Below, piece by piece: positions 45,555 to 55,113 of a DNA stretch of 64,000 nt. The number at the start of each line of letters is the position of its first letter. The stretch's first letter is position 1. Where the stretch lies: NCBI GenBank assembly GCA_039822105.1, contig JBCBMW010000005.1, positions 1 through 64,000 of the forward strand, written 5' to 3'. Source of the DNA: Parvularcula sp039822105. GTDB taxonomy: Bacteria > Pseudomonadota > Alphaproteobacteria > Caulobacterales > Parvularculaceae. The notes beneath the pieces are model-generated. The model was not told the origin of the DNA. It ran no database searches and saw only the letters and a program-made list of their open reading frames with translations. The position numbers and the translations under genes are program-made.

Positions 45555-46333
45555 AACCCTGCTCCCAAAGGACGGAATTTCGGCAACACGGCTGCATTCC
45601 CCAAAAACCCCAACCACCACGACACGCAATCGCTTCTTGTAAAGCGCCTGAAGCTATCGGCGGAGATCCGTCTGTGCTTTCAGGTGCCCTTGCGGCTGCG
45701 TCGATGCCTCGCGAACAAAGGTCACTGAGATAGCAGGACTATCGGCAACCAATCGAAGCCGAACTGCTCACTCTGACCCACACGCCGGAAGCGTCTCCAA
45801 TTTTATGATGTTTGCGCAGAATTGATGGCCATAGTGCCAGGCATACTCATTTCGATGGGGCCAGTTGGCCCGCCACACAGGAAAAGCTCTGTGATGGTCT
45901 CGCTGGCTCCATTGGCAGATAACCCCCATTGGACATCAGCTCAGTATAAAACGGGAAGCTTTCTTCAACGCGCCGACAACCCCGCATATCGTATCGACGA
46001 GAGAACAAGGGCCACCGGTGGAGACGTCATTTGTATCTTCCGGTCAACATTCGGTCCAACGCTATCGCCGCATCCTCATCGGCCCGCTGAAGTCGCCAAT
46101 ACGTGCTCCAGTGGATCCCCTTGGGCTTTGTCGGGAAACGATCTGACAGTCCAGGCGAGCCACCCAGCTGGACCCTTATCCGCTGAGCCCGATTCACTGG
46201 TCCATCCGGCCAGGGTGAGTACTGATAGTTATAGAGGAGCTAACGATACCCGATCCGGGAGTCGATTCGGCCTTCACGAGACCAATTCAGCTCGCCTGAA
46301 CTGGTTGATCGCGGATGAGCAGACGATCCCGAC
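45555..46333. other. Long gap between autotransporter and lysozyme genes
   Basis: About 780 bases without a convincing gene. A 199-codon frame on the plus strand covers most of it but its translation has no family features, is rich in Ser/Pro/Arg and runs into the lysozyme gene in antisense. Possibly decayed DNA. The autotransporter promoter must lie near its left end. Confidence 0.5.
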
Positions 46334-47746
46334 CTATTCGGTTGGGTCGTCGGGGAAAGCGTGTTGGGGAACTTCTGTGAACAGAATATCATCTGAGACG
46401 CGCGGCCCGGCGGAGAGGTAGGTTCCCACAGCGAGCGACTCCGAAAGCGGCCTCGGCTCCTTCCAATGCTGAAACAACGCTTCGGCGAAATTCGATCGAG
46501 CGGTTCCCTGCACCGGCGCCTGCAAAGCCAGCGCCTCGGACTGAGCCGCGTAAACAGCCAATGTGTGCGGAGGCGGCACGATGGGCGCCAAACCCTGGCG
46601 CAACAGCCCCTCGATCGGCCTATCGAACATCGTAGAAAAGGATGCGTTGAAGATGGCCGCCCGCGGCGGGGCGGCTTCGACCTCTCCATCCACCACGAGC
46701 GCTTCTAGGATCTCTTCAAAACCGATCAGTCCCTCAAACGGCGCCGAGGATGCGGGGCTATCAGGGTCAAAATCAGCGGCCGCCAAGTAGTTTCGCCCGT
46801 CCATTTCAAAACCGACGCCCAGCACATAGATGACCCCGGCCTGCCTGTTGCTGAGATCATCAGCAAACGCACCAAGTCCGGCACGAATACCATCCGTATT
46901 GCTCCTATCACCGGTGAGCGTGGTCACCTGAAAGCCGAACTGGTCGGAGAGGACAGCGGCGACGTCCTGCGCATCCGCTGAGATCCGGCGCAGGGACTCG
47001 ATATGCTCGTAGTCGACAACAGAGACGACTAGGGCTTTGCGGTCTCCCGCAAAGGTGGATGAGCGGATAACCTCCTCTGACCGACCAGCAACGACAGCGC
47101 CAATAGAGCGTCGCGCTGTGGCTTCAGTTCTGATTCGCCCCGTCTGATCAGTGCTCCGCTGGTCAGCAACAAACGGGTTCTCAAGAAACCGTTCGTAGCC
47201 ATCCAAAAAGAGTGTTGCTTCCGCTTCACGCCTTCGTGTGAGGCCGCTGACGACTCTTCCATTCGCCTTGTTCCACCACTGCAACGCTTCAACAGCACCC
47301 TCATAATCGTAATTGTTCAGCCTCTTGAGCATGGTCGAACGACGAAAACCGTTCGTACCGATTGAGTAAGCCAGCATTACGAGGGCGTCAAACATGTTTT
47401 GACTGAGTGGAACACTGACACTTTCGTGGACGAAGGTCTCGTAGGGTTTCAAGTCTCTACGGAGGATCTCCTCCGCTTCCTGCGCGGTGATGGTGAGGCC
47501 CGGTCCCACTTCAGGCGGTCCAGCAAGTGATGTGTGACCATAACCGATCGTCCAAATCCCAACGATGTCCTGATAGGCCGTTAATTCGAGCCCTTCGAAG
47601 TCCATCGCGATGGCAAGACCCCGATCACTCGTCGTGGCATCTGCGGTGATGGGCAACAACGAAGCGGGAAGCTCCTCGGCAGGCTGGCCGTGCGCCACAC
47701 CCCAAATCAGGGCCACCAACGCTATCAAATGTAAGCCTATTCTCAT
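46334..47746 (-). CDS. Exported GH24 lysozyme fused to caspase-like pseudo-enzyme
   Basis: A 470-residue protein with signal peptide (1-20, AHGQ). Residues 40-190 are a GH24 (T4 lysozyme-type) domain with the full catalytic set at T4 spacing: E51, D60 and T66. Residues 238-440 look like a peptidase C14 caspase domain: KALVVSVVDYEHI, then a turn ADAQDVAAVL, and the two catalytic strands. The histidine strand reads YVLGVGFE, with V311 where caspases have H, and the cysteine strand reads IFNASFS, with S369 where they have C. The peptidase is therefore probably inactive. No phage genes are nearby. Confidence 0.8.
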   Translation of the reverse strand: MRIGLHLIALVALIWGVAHGQPAEELPASLLPITADATTSDRGLAIAMDFEGLELTAYQDIVGIWTIGYGHTSLAGPPEVGPGLTITAQEAEEILRRDLKPYETFVHESVSVPLSQNMFDALVMLAYSIGTNGFRRSTMLKRLNNYDYEGAVEALQWWNKANGRVVSGLTRRREAEATLFLDGYERFLENPFVADQRSTDQTGRIRTEATARRSIGAVVAGRSEEVIRSSTFAGDRKALVVSVVDYEHIESLRRISADAQDVAAVLSDQFGFQVTTLTGDRSNTDGIRAGLGAFADDLSNRQAGVIYVLGVGFEMDGRNYLAAADFDPDSPASSAPFEGLIGFEEILEALVVDGEVEAAPPRAAIFNASFSTMFDRPIEGLLRQGLAPIVPPPHTLAVYAAQSEALALQAPVQGTARSNFAEALFQHWKEPRPLSESLAVGTYLSAGPRVSDDILFTEVPQHAFPDDPTE

Positions 47747-47843
47747 TGCCCCTCACCAAGTCTGAGTGATCACCCAACGCTAGACTTGACGACAGCATAT
47801 CGTGAAGAGGAGATTGGACAAAGGGATTGTCGGGGGCGCTCAC

Positions 47844-49025
47844 ATGAACGCGGCCAACTTTCAGTTTATTGGATGGGAATTGATCCTGGGGACCGCCATT
47901 GGCGGGTTCCTTTTGTGGATCATCGTTCCCGGTATCTACGCGCGTATCGCCTACGGCGACGCGACAGATGTCGAGCACAGAACAACGGCGGAGGACAAAC
48001 TTCGCCGGTCCATGACCGGTGTTCTCACGGCAATCGTTGGTCTATCGGTTGCAGCCCTCTCCTTTGTGCAAGTGCAAAGTTCGTTAAGCACGCAGCGCGA
48101 TGCGCAGCTGGTTGACCTCTTTCGCTCAGGTGTCGATGCCCTGTGGTCTGAAACCAGCGAGACAGGCGACTTCTCCGGGATCTACTATCTTGAGCAGGTT
48201 CTGCGGCAGTCGGATGAACTGCGGGCGCCAACGGTTGAGCGGTTGTCGGAATACATTCGCCAGACCGCGTTGGTTGGCAGGCCATCTCCTAATTTCGCAA
48301 CCCGTGACGCCGCGCTGGGCGTGCTGCTGGAACCAGGCGCGCTCACGCCAGATGAAATCACCTCGCTAGACCTGCGGTGTGTCGACTTTACCGGACTGGA
48401 ATTGCCTCAAGGGACCTCCCTTTCAGGGGCGGCGCTTGCCAGCGTTGTCCTAACCGATGCCAACATGTCGGGAGCATCCCTATCGCACACGGATCTATCT
48501 CGCGCGCACTCCGATGGCGGCACGACCCTTCGCGATACGTCGTTCAACCATAGCCGCATCGTGGATGCCCAGCTTGGCGACTCGGATCTTCGGCGGGCCA
48601 CGTTCGTCAGTTCCAACCTGACCGGAAGCAGTTTTGAAGAGTCGCTTATGGTCGGCGCTGTCTTCACCGATGCGGTTCTTCGGGAGGTGTCGTTCAAAGG
48701 CGCCGAGTTGAAGGGTTCCAATCTCGCAGGCGCCGATCTGACCTATGCTGACTTCCGCGGGGTCGATCTCAGTGAAGTTGTTGTTGATGAAGCCAGCCTA
48801 CAGCGCGCCTGCTTCTCCGAAGAGTTGGTCGGCGCACGGGACGTCAAGCCGAGCGCTCGGGTTTGTTCCGTCGTCGATACATTGGCAGCGTCAAGGGTTG
48901 GCTATTCCAGCGCAGAGGAAGCCGATCAGGCCAAAAATGACCCAACACAGTCGCGCGCTATCACCGACAGCGACAGCCGAAAGGCATCCGTAGACCGAGC
49001 ACGGCGGCGGGACTGTAAAGCCTAG
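47844..49025 (+). CDS. Membrane-anchored pentapeptide-repeat protein
   Basis: A 393-residue protein with two membrane segments (about 12-32 and 60-78), a helical region and a pentapeptide-repeat right-handed helix at about 190-320, visible as repeated A(D/N)Lxx units such as LSGAALASVVLTDANMSGASLSHTDL. The tail is charged and low-complexity. A GTG 14 codons upstream is possible. Divergent from the lysozyme/pseudo-caspase gene with about 97 bases between starts. The role of such proteins is unknown. Confidence 0.75.
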   Translation: MNAANFQFIGWELILGTAIGGFLLWIIVPGIYARIAYGDATDVEHRTTAEDKLRRSMTGVLTAIVGLSVAALSFVQVQSSLSTQRDAQLVDLFRSGVDALWSETSETGDFSGIYYLEQVLRQSDELRAPTVERLSEYIRQTALVGRPSPNFATRDAALGVLLEPGALTPDEITSLDLRCVDFTGLELPQGTSLSGAALASVVLTDANMSGASLSHTDLSRAHSDGGTTLRDTSFNHSRIVDAQLGDSDLRRATFVSSNLTGSSFEESLMVGAVFTDAVLREVSFKGAELKGSNLAGADLTYADFRGVDLSEVVVDEASLQRACFSEELVGARDVKPSARVCSVVDTLAASRVGYSSAEEADQAKNDPTQSRAITDSDSRKASVDRARRRDCKA

Positions 49026-49068
49026 ACAGCGGCTGGCGAGTGCCGAACAAAGCCAAAGGTGAAACGCG

Positions 49069-49635
49069 ATGGCGATATTGTTCATCCTGGGCGCACTGGT
49101 CATCGCTGGCCTTTTCATAAGAGCGGTGTACCAACAGACGGTCCCCTTCTCGTGGGTATGGCTGTTTGTGATCGGCGGCGTTTTGGGTTCGACGTGGGAG
49201 ATGGGGTTCACCTATCTCGACATGGCCTATGAGATCCTACCTGGCGGCGCGCCTCGTCCGGATGCCGAGGGTTTCTCGTTCGAGGGCAACGTTGCCGTCC
49301 TTCTGCTGGTGCTCGTGGTCTTTTGCACCTGGGACGCGGGGATCTTTATCGCTGGTCCCCTCATTGCACGGAGGGTCTTGCGCAGAGAGCTTTTCGCACA
49401 GTTCAGCTGGGCTGAACTTGGCATCTTGCTGGCCTGGGGCCAGGTCCAGAGCTTTGCGGTGGAAATGGCTGCGATCACCGGCGGTTGGTGGGCCTACGCG
49501 CCAACCAGAACCAACCCGCAGCTCTTCCCTTACCTCGATGGATCGATCACACTCTGGCCGCAACTCGTCTGGGTCTTGGCGTATTTGGTGTTCTATGCGG
49601 CCGCCCTCGTCTTGGCGAAACCCAAGGCGAACTGA
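49069..49635 (+). CDS. Integral membrane protein of unknown function
   Basis: A 188-residue protein with about five hydrophobic segments (near 2-20, 28-45, 75-95, 115-130 and 160-182). A conserved-looking segment EMGFTYLDMAYEILPGG occurs near 45-60 and WWAYAPTRTNPQLFPYLDG near 140-158. I do not recognise the family. It lies between the pentapeptide-repeat gene and a DsbA-family gene on the same strand. Confidence 0.6.
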   Translation: MAILFILGALVIAGLFIRAVYQQTVPFSWVWLFVIGGVLGSTWEMGFTYLDMAYEILPGGAPRPDAEGFSFEGNVAVLLLVLVVFCTWDAGIFIAGPLIARRVLRRELFAQFSWAELGILLAWGQVQSFAVEMAAITGGWWAYAPTRTNPQLFPYLDGSITLWPQLVWVLAYLVFYAAALVLAKPKAN

Positions 49636-49653
49636 AGGAATGAGGAGAGCCCC

Positions 49654-50286
49654 GTGCTGACGATTGATATTGTGTCCGACGTTGTCTGCCCGTGGTGCTA
49701 CGTCGCCTACAAACAGTTGGAACAGGCGCTTACCGAACGACAGATCGAAGCGAAGATCAGCTGGGAACCGTTCGAGCTCAATCCCTGGATGCCAGACGAA
49801 GGTCAGGAGATCCGGGAGCATCTCGAAATGAAATATGGCCCCGGCGCCGCCGCAGGCGGCGGTGAGCGCATGCGGAGCCTTGGCGAAGAGCTTGGCATCA
49901 CGTTCAACCGAAAAGAAGGCATGCGGATTTACAACACGCTGAAGGCGCATCAGCTCCTTCATTGGGCAGATGGATTTGGCAAGCAGCACGACCTCAAAAT
50001 GGCGCTGTTCCGTACCTATTTCACGGACAACCGCGACGTCAGCGACGTGGATGTCTTGGTCGAGCAAGCCACCAGTGTCGGCCTCGATGCGGACGAAGCA
50101 AGGCGGGTGGCCCACGACGAAGCCGCAGGGCTTTCTGTCCGAGATCGGACAGAAGAGTTCGCCAGGCGCGGTATCATGGTGGTTCCGACGATGATTTTTG
50201 CCGGCAAACGCGTCGTCTCCGGCGCACAAGGCGCCGATGGTTACGGCCGGTTGCTCGACAAGGTTATGGCAGCACCGCCTGCTTAA
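49654..50286 (+). CDS. DsbA-family (FrnE-like) oxidoreductase
   Basis: A 210-residue cytoplasmic thioredoxin-fold oxidoreductase of the FrnE type. The CPWC active site is at residues 12-15, and the cis-proline loop is VVPTMIFAG near 177-185. GAGGAG precedes the GTG start. No signal peptide. The 3' end overlaps the convergent LD-carboxypeptidase gene by 23 bases. Confidence 0.9.
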   Translation: MLTIDIVSDVVCPWCYVAYKQLEQALTERQIEAKISWEPFELNPWMPDEGQEIREHLEMKYGPGAAAGGGERMRSLGEELGITFNRKEGMRIYNTLKAHQLLHWADGFGKQHDLKMALFRTYFTDNRDVSDVDVLVEQATSVGLDADEARRVAHDEAAGLSVRDRTEEFARRGIMVVPTMIFAGKRVVSGAQGADGYGRLLDKVMAAPPA

Positions 50287-51109
50287 ACGCGACGGGGAAC
50301 GGCACGATCTTATTATCCGTATCGTGACCGATATCAGCTCGTCCAAGATACTCCACACCGTGGCGATCACACCAGAAGCGCACGATGTCTTCGGCCTCCA
50401 TACCGAAATCGATATCGTTTTCAGGAACGTCAGAGATACGGCCGCACCTAAGCCCGCGGAGACGGCTGAGACGGCCGCTCGAAAACGCCGTCATGAGATG
50501 CCGATCCACCGCATAAAGATGCTCACCCACCTCCTCGATCATCAGGACCGACCCATCTAGTGATGGCAGGTGTTCAGTGGCTGTGAGAGAGGCGAGAATG
50601 GTGAGGTTGAAGGCGTAGGCCCGCTTGCTCTCACCCAGGCTCGGCTCAAGCCCAGTCTCATCCTTGCGCGCAAACCAGCGGAGCATGCGCAGCAGCGCTT
50701 CCTCACCGCCAGGGCGCAAAGCGTCGCTTACCAACGGACCGTGGACAGACTGGCCGATGCCGAGCTGCGACAGAGCGGAGAGGAGATACCCCGTATCGCT
50801 ATACCCGGCATAGATCTTTCGCGCAGCTGGTGCCCTCAGTGCAGGGAGGACCAAAGGAAGAAGACGCCCTGCCCCGTAACCGCCCCGCGCGAACCAAACC
50901 GCATCAACCTCTGGATCGTTCGCCGCGTCAATGAAAGCCGCCGCCCGCGCGTCGTCATCCCCAGCAAAATGCCCGTCGCTCAAGAAACACTGATCGTGGA
51001 TCGCTAGGGAGACGCTTTGCAGATCTGTATGCTGCCGATGAAGGGCTGTCAGGCGCTCAGCGGCCTCACGCGGAAGGCTCCTGCTCGGGGCAACAACGGC
51101 AATCCTCAC
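50264..51109 (-). CDS. ldcA: LD-carboxypeptidase (peptidase S66)
   Basis: A 281-residue enzyme that removes the terminal D-alanine from murein tetrapeptide in recycling. Family motifs are FARGGYGAGRLL, the nucleophile serine in AGYSDTGYL, the glutamate in MIEEVGE and the histidine in DIGHDTDNKIVPF. The GTG start overlaps the stop of the preceding Mur ligase gene as GTGA, so ligase and peptidase are made together. Supports a murein recycling role for both. Confidence 0.9.
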   Translation of the reverse strand: MRIAVVAPSRSLPREAAERLTALHRQHTDLQSVSLAIHDQCFLSDGHFAGDDDARAAAFIDAANDPEVDAVWFARGGYGAGRLLPLVLPALRAPAARKIYAGYSDTGYLLSALSQLGIGQSVHGPLVSDALRPGGEEALLRMLRWFARKDETGLEPSLGESKRAYAFNLTILASLTATEHLPSLDGSVLMIEEVGEHLYAVDRHLMTAFSSGRLSRLRGLRCGRISDVPENDIDFGMEAEDIVRFWCDRHGVEYLGRADIGHDTDNKIVPFPVAFKQAVLP

Positions 51110-52497
51110 GCGGCGTTCCCCTCTTTGAGATCGGCAAGCAGGCTTTGGGCGAAGGTCGAGAGGCTGTCGTCACGAGCGCCCATGACAACGAGCGCGTCAC
51201 CGGCCTCAACCTCTGGCACAAGAGACCGAAAGGTCTCGCGGCTTTCAGCGTAGCTCGCGTTCAGCGATTGCTCCTTAAGCGTCTCAACGAGGCGTTTGGC
51301 GTCGTCGGTCCTTTCAACCGTCCCACCGAAGTAAGCTGGCTCCGTCACCATCAACTGGTCCACGGGGCGCAGCGCTGCGGCGAAAGCCTTCTCATAAAGC
51401 TCGCGGAACGATCGCAGCGGGCCATAACCGTGGGGCTGATAGACCAGGAACACGCGATCGAAATGCTCCGTCAACGTCTTGATCGACGCACCGATCTTGT
51501 CAGGATTGTGCGCGAAATCGTCGATCACGGTCACACCGCGATGGGCGCCCACATGCTGCAGGCGCCGAGCGGTTCCAGCAAAACTCGCTAGGCTCGCCGC
51601 CCCATCGCCGAGCGGCACATCAAAAAGCTCGGCGGCAGCGAGTGCCGCCAATGCGTTGGCAATGTTGAATCGGCCGATCAGCGGCAGCCGGAGCGGAACC
51701 GTCTCAGCGCCTTGCCGTTCAACCTGGGCCGTGAGGAAACCGCCATCGCGCCCGATGTTCTTCGCCACCAAATCTGCATGCGGATAAGCGCCGAGACTGA
51801 ATGTGATGACTTTCTCATCCGGTATCAATGCAGCGATCGCCCTCACCGGATCGCTGTCGATGCCGAGGACAGCGCGTTCGCTGCGTTCGGCATACCCGCC
51901 GAAGAGGACTTCAAGCTCATCCATGCTTTTGTGGTCTTCAGAGATGTTGGTGATCACGCCTACGGACGGATTGTAGCGCGCGATGGAGCCGTCACTCTCG
52001 TCGACCTCGGCGATAAAGAGATCGCTCTCGCCTTTCCGCCAGCCTTGTGATGAACCAAGCATCACTGCGCCGTTGACCACGGATGGATCGCGGCCTGTCT
52101 CCGACAGGATATGCGCCAGCATCCCCGTCGTTGTGGACTTACCGCTCGTGCCAGCCACGCCGCAGCTGCGGGGAGCTGCGTTGGTGAGCTCAGAAAGAAG
52201 CTCGGCACGGATCATCTGACGGGCGCCGACCTTCTGGGCCGCTGCGACATCCGGAATTGTCGCTTCCACCGCCGAGGACGTCACAAGGATCTGGTCGTCC
52301 GACTGGAGGCCTGAACCATCCTGGGGGAAGATCTCGACACCCATGCCGCGCAGGCGCTCGGCCACCTCGGGAAAGCGTCCTTGATCAAACGACCGATCAG
52401 AGCCGGAGACCGCATAGCCGCTGGCGCGCAAGAACTCCGCGAGAGGCCGCATGCCGCTGCCGCCAATGCCGCAAAAAAAGTATCGTGGTGCGTTCAT
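51106..52497 (-). CDS. mpl: Mur ligase family protein, probable murein tripeptide ligase (Mpl-like)
   Basis: A 463-residue MurC/Mpl-type ligase: Rossmann N-terminus with GIGGSGM, the ATP loop GVAGTSGKSTTTG, the central EVDESDGS and NISEDHKSMDE segments and the C-terminal ATP domain with DDFAHNPDKI. MurC and Mpl are close; next to LD-carboxypeptidase, Mpl (attachment of recycled tripeptide to UDP-MurNAc) is more likely, but a second MurC cannot be excluded. The gene overlaps ldcA by four bases. Confidence 0.72.
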   Translation of the reverse strand: MNAPRYFFCGIGGSGMRPLAEFLRASGYAVSGSDRSFDQGRFPEVAERLRGMGVEIFPQDGSGLQSDDQILVTSSAVEATIPDVAAAQKVGARQMIRAELLSELTNAAPRSCGVAGTSGKSTTTGMLAHILSETGRDPSVVNGAVMLGSSQGWRKGESDLFIAEVDESDGSIARYNPSVGVITNISEDHKSMDELEVLFGGYAERSERAVLGIDSDPVRAIAALIPDEKVITFSLGAYPHADLVAKNIGRDGGFLTAQVERQGAETVPLRLPLIGRFNIANALAALAAAELFDVPLGDGAASLASFAGTARRLQHVGAHRGVTVIDDFAHNPDKIGASIKTLTEHFDRVFLVYQPHGYGPLRSFRELYEKAFAAALRPVDQLMVTEPAYFGGTVERTDDAKRLVETLKEQSLNASYAESRETFRSLVPEVEAGDALVVMGARDDSLSTFAQSLLADLKEGNAA

Positions 52498-52615
52498 AGC
52501 CGCCAGTGTCCGACGAGCATCTTACCGCAACGTTCAAGGATGGACCGCCCCGTTGCAAGCAACCGAGCGGTCAAAGGCATGATGATGTGGTTAACTGAAG
52601 AGGCGGCTGGGCCCG

Positions 52616-54526
52616 CTAGGCGCCAATCACCCCGCCATCCTCCCGCTGGACGACCATGACGCTTGGGCGCGGCGGCCGACCGTCTTCAAAGTCAGGCCAC
52701 TGCGTCGTCGGGGCCTCGAAGGTTGCGCCGCGGCCGTCACCCGGATGCTGAACGGCCAAGAAAAGGTTCTTGCCGTCAGGAGTGAACCGCGGACCGCACA
52801 GTTCGGCACCAATCGGTGTCCGGAAAAACGCCTGGCCGGTGCCCCGCTCTGCCCCGTCGGTGGCGAGCGCCCAGAGGCCGTCAGCCGCGCCGGTCACCTG
52901 ATTGCCGTCGGTCGCAACCCAGAGACGCCCGTTGGGGTCGATCGCGCAATTGTCCGGTGATCCGAACCAGCCGTTCTCGGTGGTCGCGCTGTTCCAAGTG
53001 GCACCGGCTTCGGGATCATCGGGGTTGCCGCATCGCACGAGGATCTCCCAGCGCGACGTGGTCGAGGTGAAGTCCCCTTCGGGTTCGACGATCTCAATGA
53101 TGTGGCCGACCGCGTTGTTGGCGCGAGGGTTCGCCGCATCCACCTGTTCTTCCGTACGCCGCGTGTTGTTGGTCAGCATGACATAGACCCGGCCATTGGT
53201 CGGGTGCGGCTCGACATCTTCGGGGCGATCCATGGGCGTGGCGCCGAGCAGGTCTGCAGCGCGGCGCGTCTCGATCATCACGTCACCTTGAGAGGTGAAG
53301 CCATTCTCCTCCGTCAGCGGACCCTCACCAAAGGTGAGCGGCATCCAAGCGACCGTCCCACCCTCGTCAAAACGGGCCACATAAAGCGTGCCGTCATCAA
53401 GGAGGTCCATATTCGCCTCGCGATCACCGAGCGTATAAACCTGCGTGCTGACGAATTTGTAGACATAGTCGAAACGCTGGTCATCGCCCATATAGACAAC
53501 GACACGGCCGTCAGGGGCGATGATGCTCTCCGCCCCCTCATGCTTAAACCGTCCCAGGGCGGTGCGTTTTTTCGGTGTCGAGGTTGGATCGAGGATATCG
53601 ACCTCAACCACCCAGCCGAAGCGGTTCGGCTCGTTGGGCTCTGTGCCAACGTCAAAGCGATCAAAATGCCGACCCCACTGGAACCAGCCGCCAGGAATGG
53701 CGTAGCGCTGGTAGTTTGTGGTCTCGGGGTGACCCTCTGGCAGCGCGCCCAGGAAATTGCCGTTAAAGTTCTCTTCCGCCATGAGGTAGGTGCCCCAAGG
53801 CGTGATGCCGCCCGCGCAATTGTTCATGGTGCCGACAACCTGGCGGCCAGATGGATCATCCGATGTCTGAAGGCGCGGTGAACCAGCTGCTGGCCCTGTG
53901 ATCTCCATGGCCGTTGAACCAGTCGTCACGCGGCGGTTGAAGGGCGAGTCCAAAACGGTGGTCCACTGACCATCAGCACCTTGCATGATCTCAACAATGG
54001 TGCCGCCATGGGCCGCAAGCTCGACCTCGCACTCCTCTTTCGTCAGGGAGCGTCCCTCGAGACCAGGGAACATCAGCCGCGTGGAGGTGTATTCGTGATT
54101 GACGCAGAGAACTCCCCGCGCCTGACCTTCAGGACCGGCGTCTAGCGGCCAGAAACCGATAAAATCGTTGTTGTAGCCGAACTGGCGCTCCTGCGCCGCG
54201 GCTGACTGGGTAAACGGATCAAATGCTGGTGCATCGGGGAAGATCGGATCACCCCAGCGGAGGAGAAGGTCAGCACGGTGCCCACCGGCGACGTGGTGCA
54301 TCTCATCCATGCCTCTTGTGATCTCAGGGAAGTCGAAGGGAGCGGTTTTGACATCTTCGACCGGCGCCTCGGCAGCGGGGGAACAGCTCGTTATCGGCAT
54401 CGCAGCGGCCGCGCCAAGACCCACAACGAAACCCCGGCGCGAAAGACGAGCATCGATAAGATCGCTGATCGTTGTGACACCGCGGCTTACGCGTGGGTTG
54501 CTTGGTGTGTTTTCCTGTTCATCCAT
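52616..54526 (-). CDS. PhoX-family (DUF839) exported phosphatase-like protein
   Basis: A 636-residue protein with a Tat signal (SRRGFVVG at 29-36) and a possible lipobox in MPITSC. The PhoX core is seen as LCVNHEYTSTR, GTMNNCAGGITPWGTYLMAEENF, GRFKHEGAE and YMGDDQRFDYVYKF, where conserved Glu, Cys and Asp residues coordinate calcium and iron in PhoX. It likely releases phosphate from organic esters in the periplasm. The ATG has GGGGAG six bases upstream. No Pho box was identified. Confidence 0.88.
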   Translation of the reverse strand: MDEQENTPSNPRVSRGVTTISDLIDARLSRRGFVVGLGAAAAMPITSCSPAAEAPVEDVKTAPFDFPEITRGMDEMHHVAGGHRADLLLRWGDPIFPDAPAFDPFTQSAAAQERQFGYNNDFIGFWPLDAGPEGQARGVLCVNHEYTSTRLMFPGLEGRSLTKEECEVELAAHGGTIVEIMQGADGQWTTVLDSPFNRRVTTGSTAMEITGPAAGSPRLQTSDDPSGRQVVGTMNNCAGGITPWGTYLMAEENFNGNFLGALPEGHPETTNYQRYAIPGGWFQWGRHFDRFDVGTEPNEPNRFGWVVEVDILDPTSTPKKRTALGRFKHEGAESIIAPDGRVVVYMGDDQRFDYVYKFVSTQVYTLGDREANMDLLDDGTLYVARFDEGGTVAWMPLTFGEGPLTEENGFTSQGDVMIETRRAADLLGATPMDRPEDVEPHPTNGRVYVMLTNNTRRTEEQVDAANPRANNAVGHIIEIVEPEGDFTSTTSRWEILVRCGNPDDPEAGATWNSATTENGWFGSPDNCAIDPNGRLWVATDGNQVTGAADGLWALATDGAERGTGQAFFRTPIGAELCGPRFTPDGKNLFLAVQHPGDGRGATFEAPTTQWPDFEDGRPPRPSVMVVQREDGGVIGA

Positions 54527-54616
54527 GGTCGGCTCCCCGCATCGCTTGTGGGCGATGGCCTAGACATTGATTGCGACAGTTTCACGGCGCCTTGCTGCTG
54601 CTGCGACAAGGGCAAC

Positions 54617-55075
54617 TCAAAGGTCGTCTGAAGACGAGCATCCGCAGCGACCTGACAACAGTGGGCCCAGCGGCGCCACGCATTTGGTCCGAAGCTCGAT
54701 CGCTGCGTCGGTCACGTCGACGCCGGGCACGAGCTTGTTCAGCTCCTCTGCTGACAACTGTTTGAACGCGATCGCGTCGCAACCATCACAGAGGAAAAAG
54801 GCGCCATAGCTGCCGCGGTCCCCCTCCGGCATCGCATAGTAAGCGTTGAGCGACTCGATTTTCCGAACATGCCCGCCGGCGGACAGCCGCGACAACGCCC
54901 GATACACTGTCATCGGCGCATTGATGCCTTTGCTGCGCAAAGCCTCGAGCAGCTCATACGCTTTCATAGGAGCCTGCGAGGTCTGCAGGCACGACAGGAC
55001 CGTCCTGTCGTTTTGGGTGAAGCCGTCACGCGACTTCCTGGCACGCTGAAGCGCACCCGTGGCTGAGGTTTGCAT
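54617..55075 (-). CDS. zur: Zur-like Fur-family regulator
   Basis: A 152-residue Fur-family repressor. The winged helix covers residues 20-90 (NDRTVLSCLQ...YELLEALRSKGINAPMTVYRAL), followed by the zinc site with CDGCD at about 107-111 and a C-terminal CGC. The pattern SQAPMKAYELLEAL is the Zur type. GGAG seven bases before the ATG argues against longer forms. The next gene to the right is a small His-rich exported protein on the same strand, overlapping regions of regulation. Confidence 0.82.
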   Translation of the reverse strand: MQTSATGALQRARKSRDGFTQNDRTVLSCLQTSQAPMKAYELLEALRSKGINAPMTVYRALSRLSAGGHVRKIESLNAYYAMPEGDRGSYGAFFLCDGCDAIAFKQLSAEELNKLVPGVDVTDAAIELRTKCVAPLGPLLSGRCGCSSSDDL

Positions 55076-55113
55076 TGAAGAGCTCCGATTCGACTGCATG
55101 AAAGATGAGACGT

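Noticed and set aside
43066..45642. Several plus-strand frames opposite the autotransporter
   Set aside because: Repetitive coding DNA of the autotransporter keeps antisense frames open; their translations have no features of real proteins.
45822..46421. 199-codon plus-strand frame
   Set aside because: Composition is odd, there is no start signal, no motif, and it runs into the lysozyme gene in antisense.
46334..47746. Prophage endolysin
   Set aside because: GH24 domains are common in phages, but this protein has a signal peptide, a second domain and no phage neighbours.
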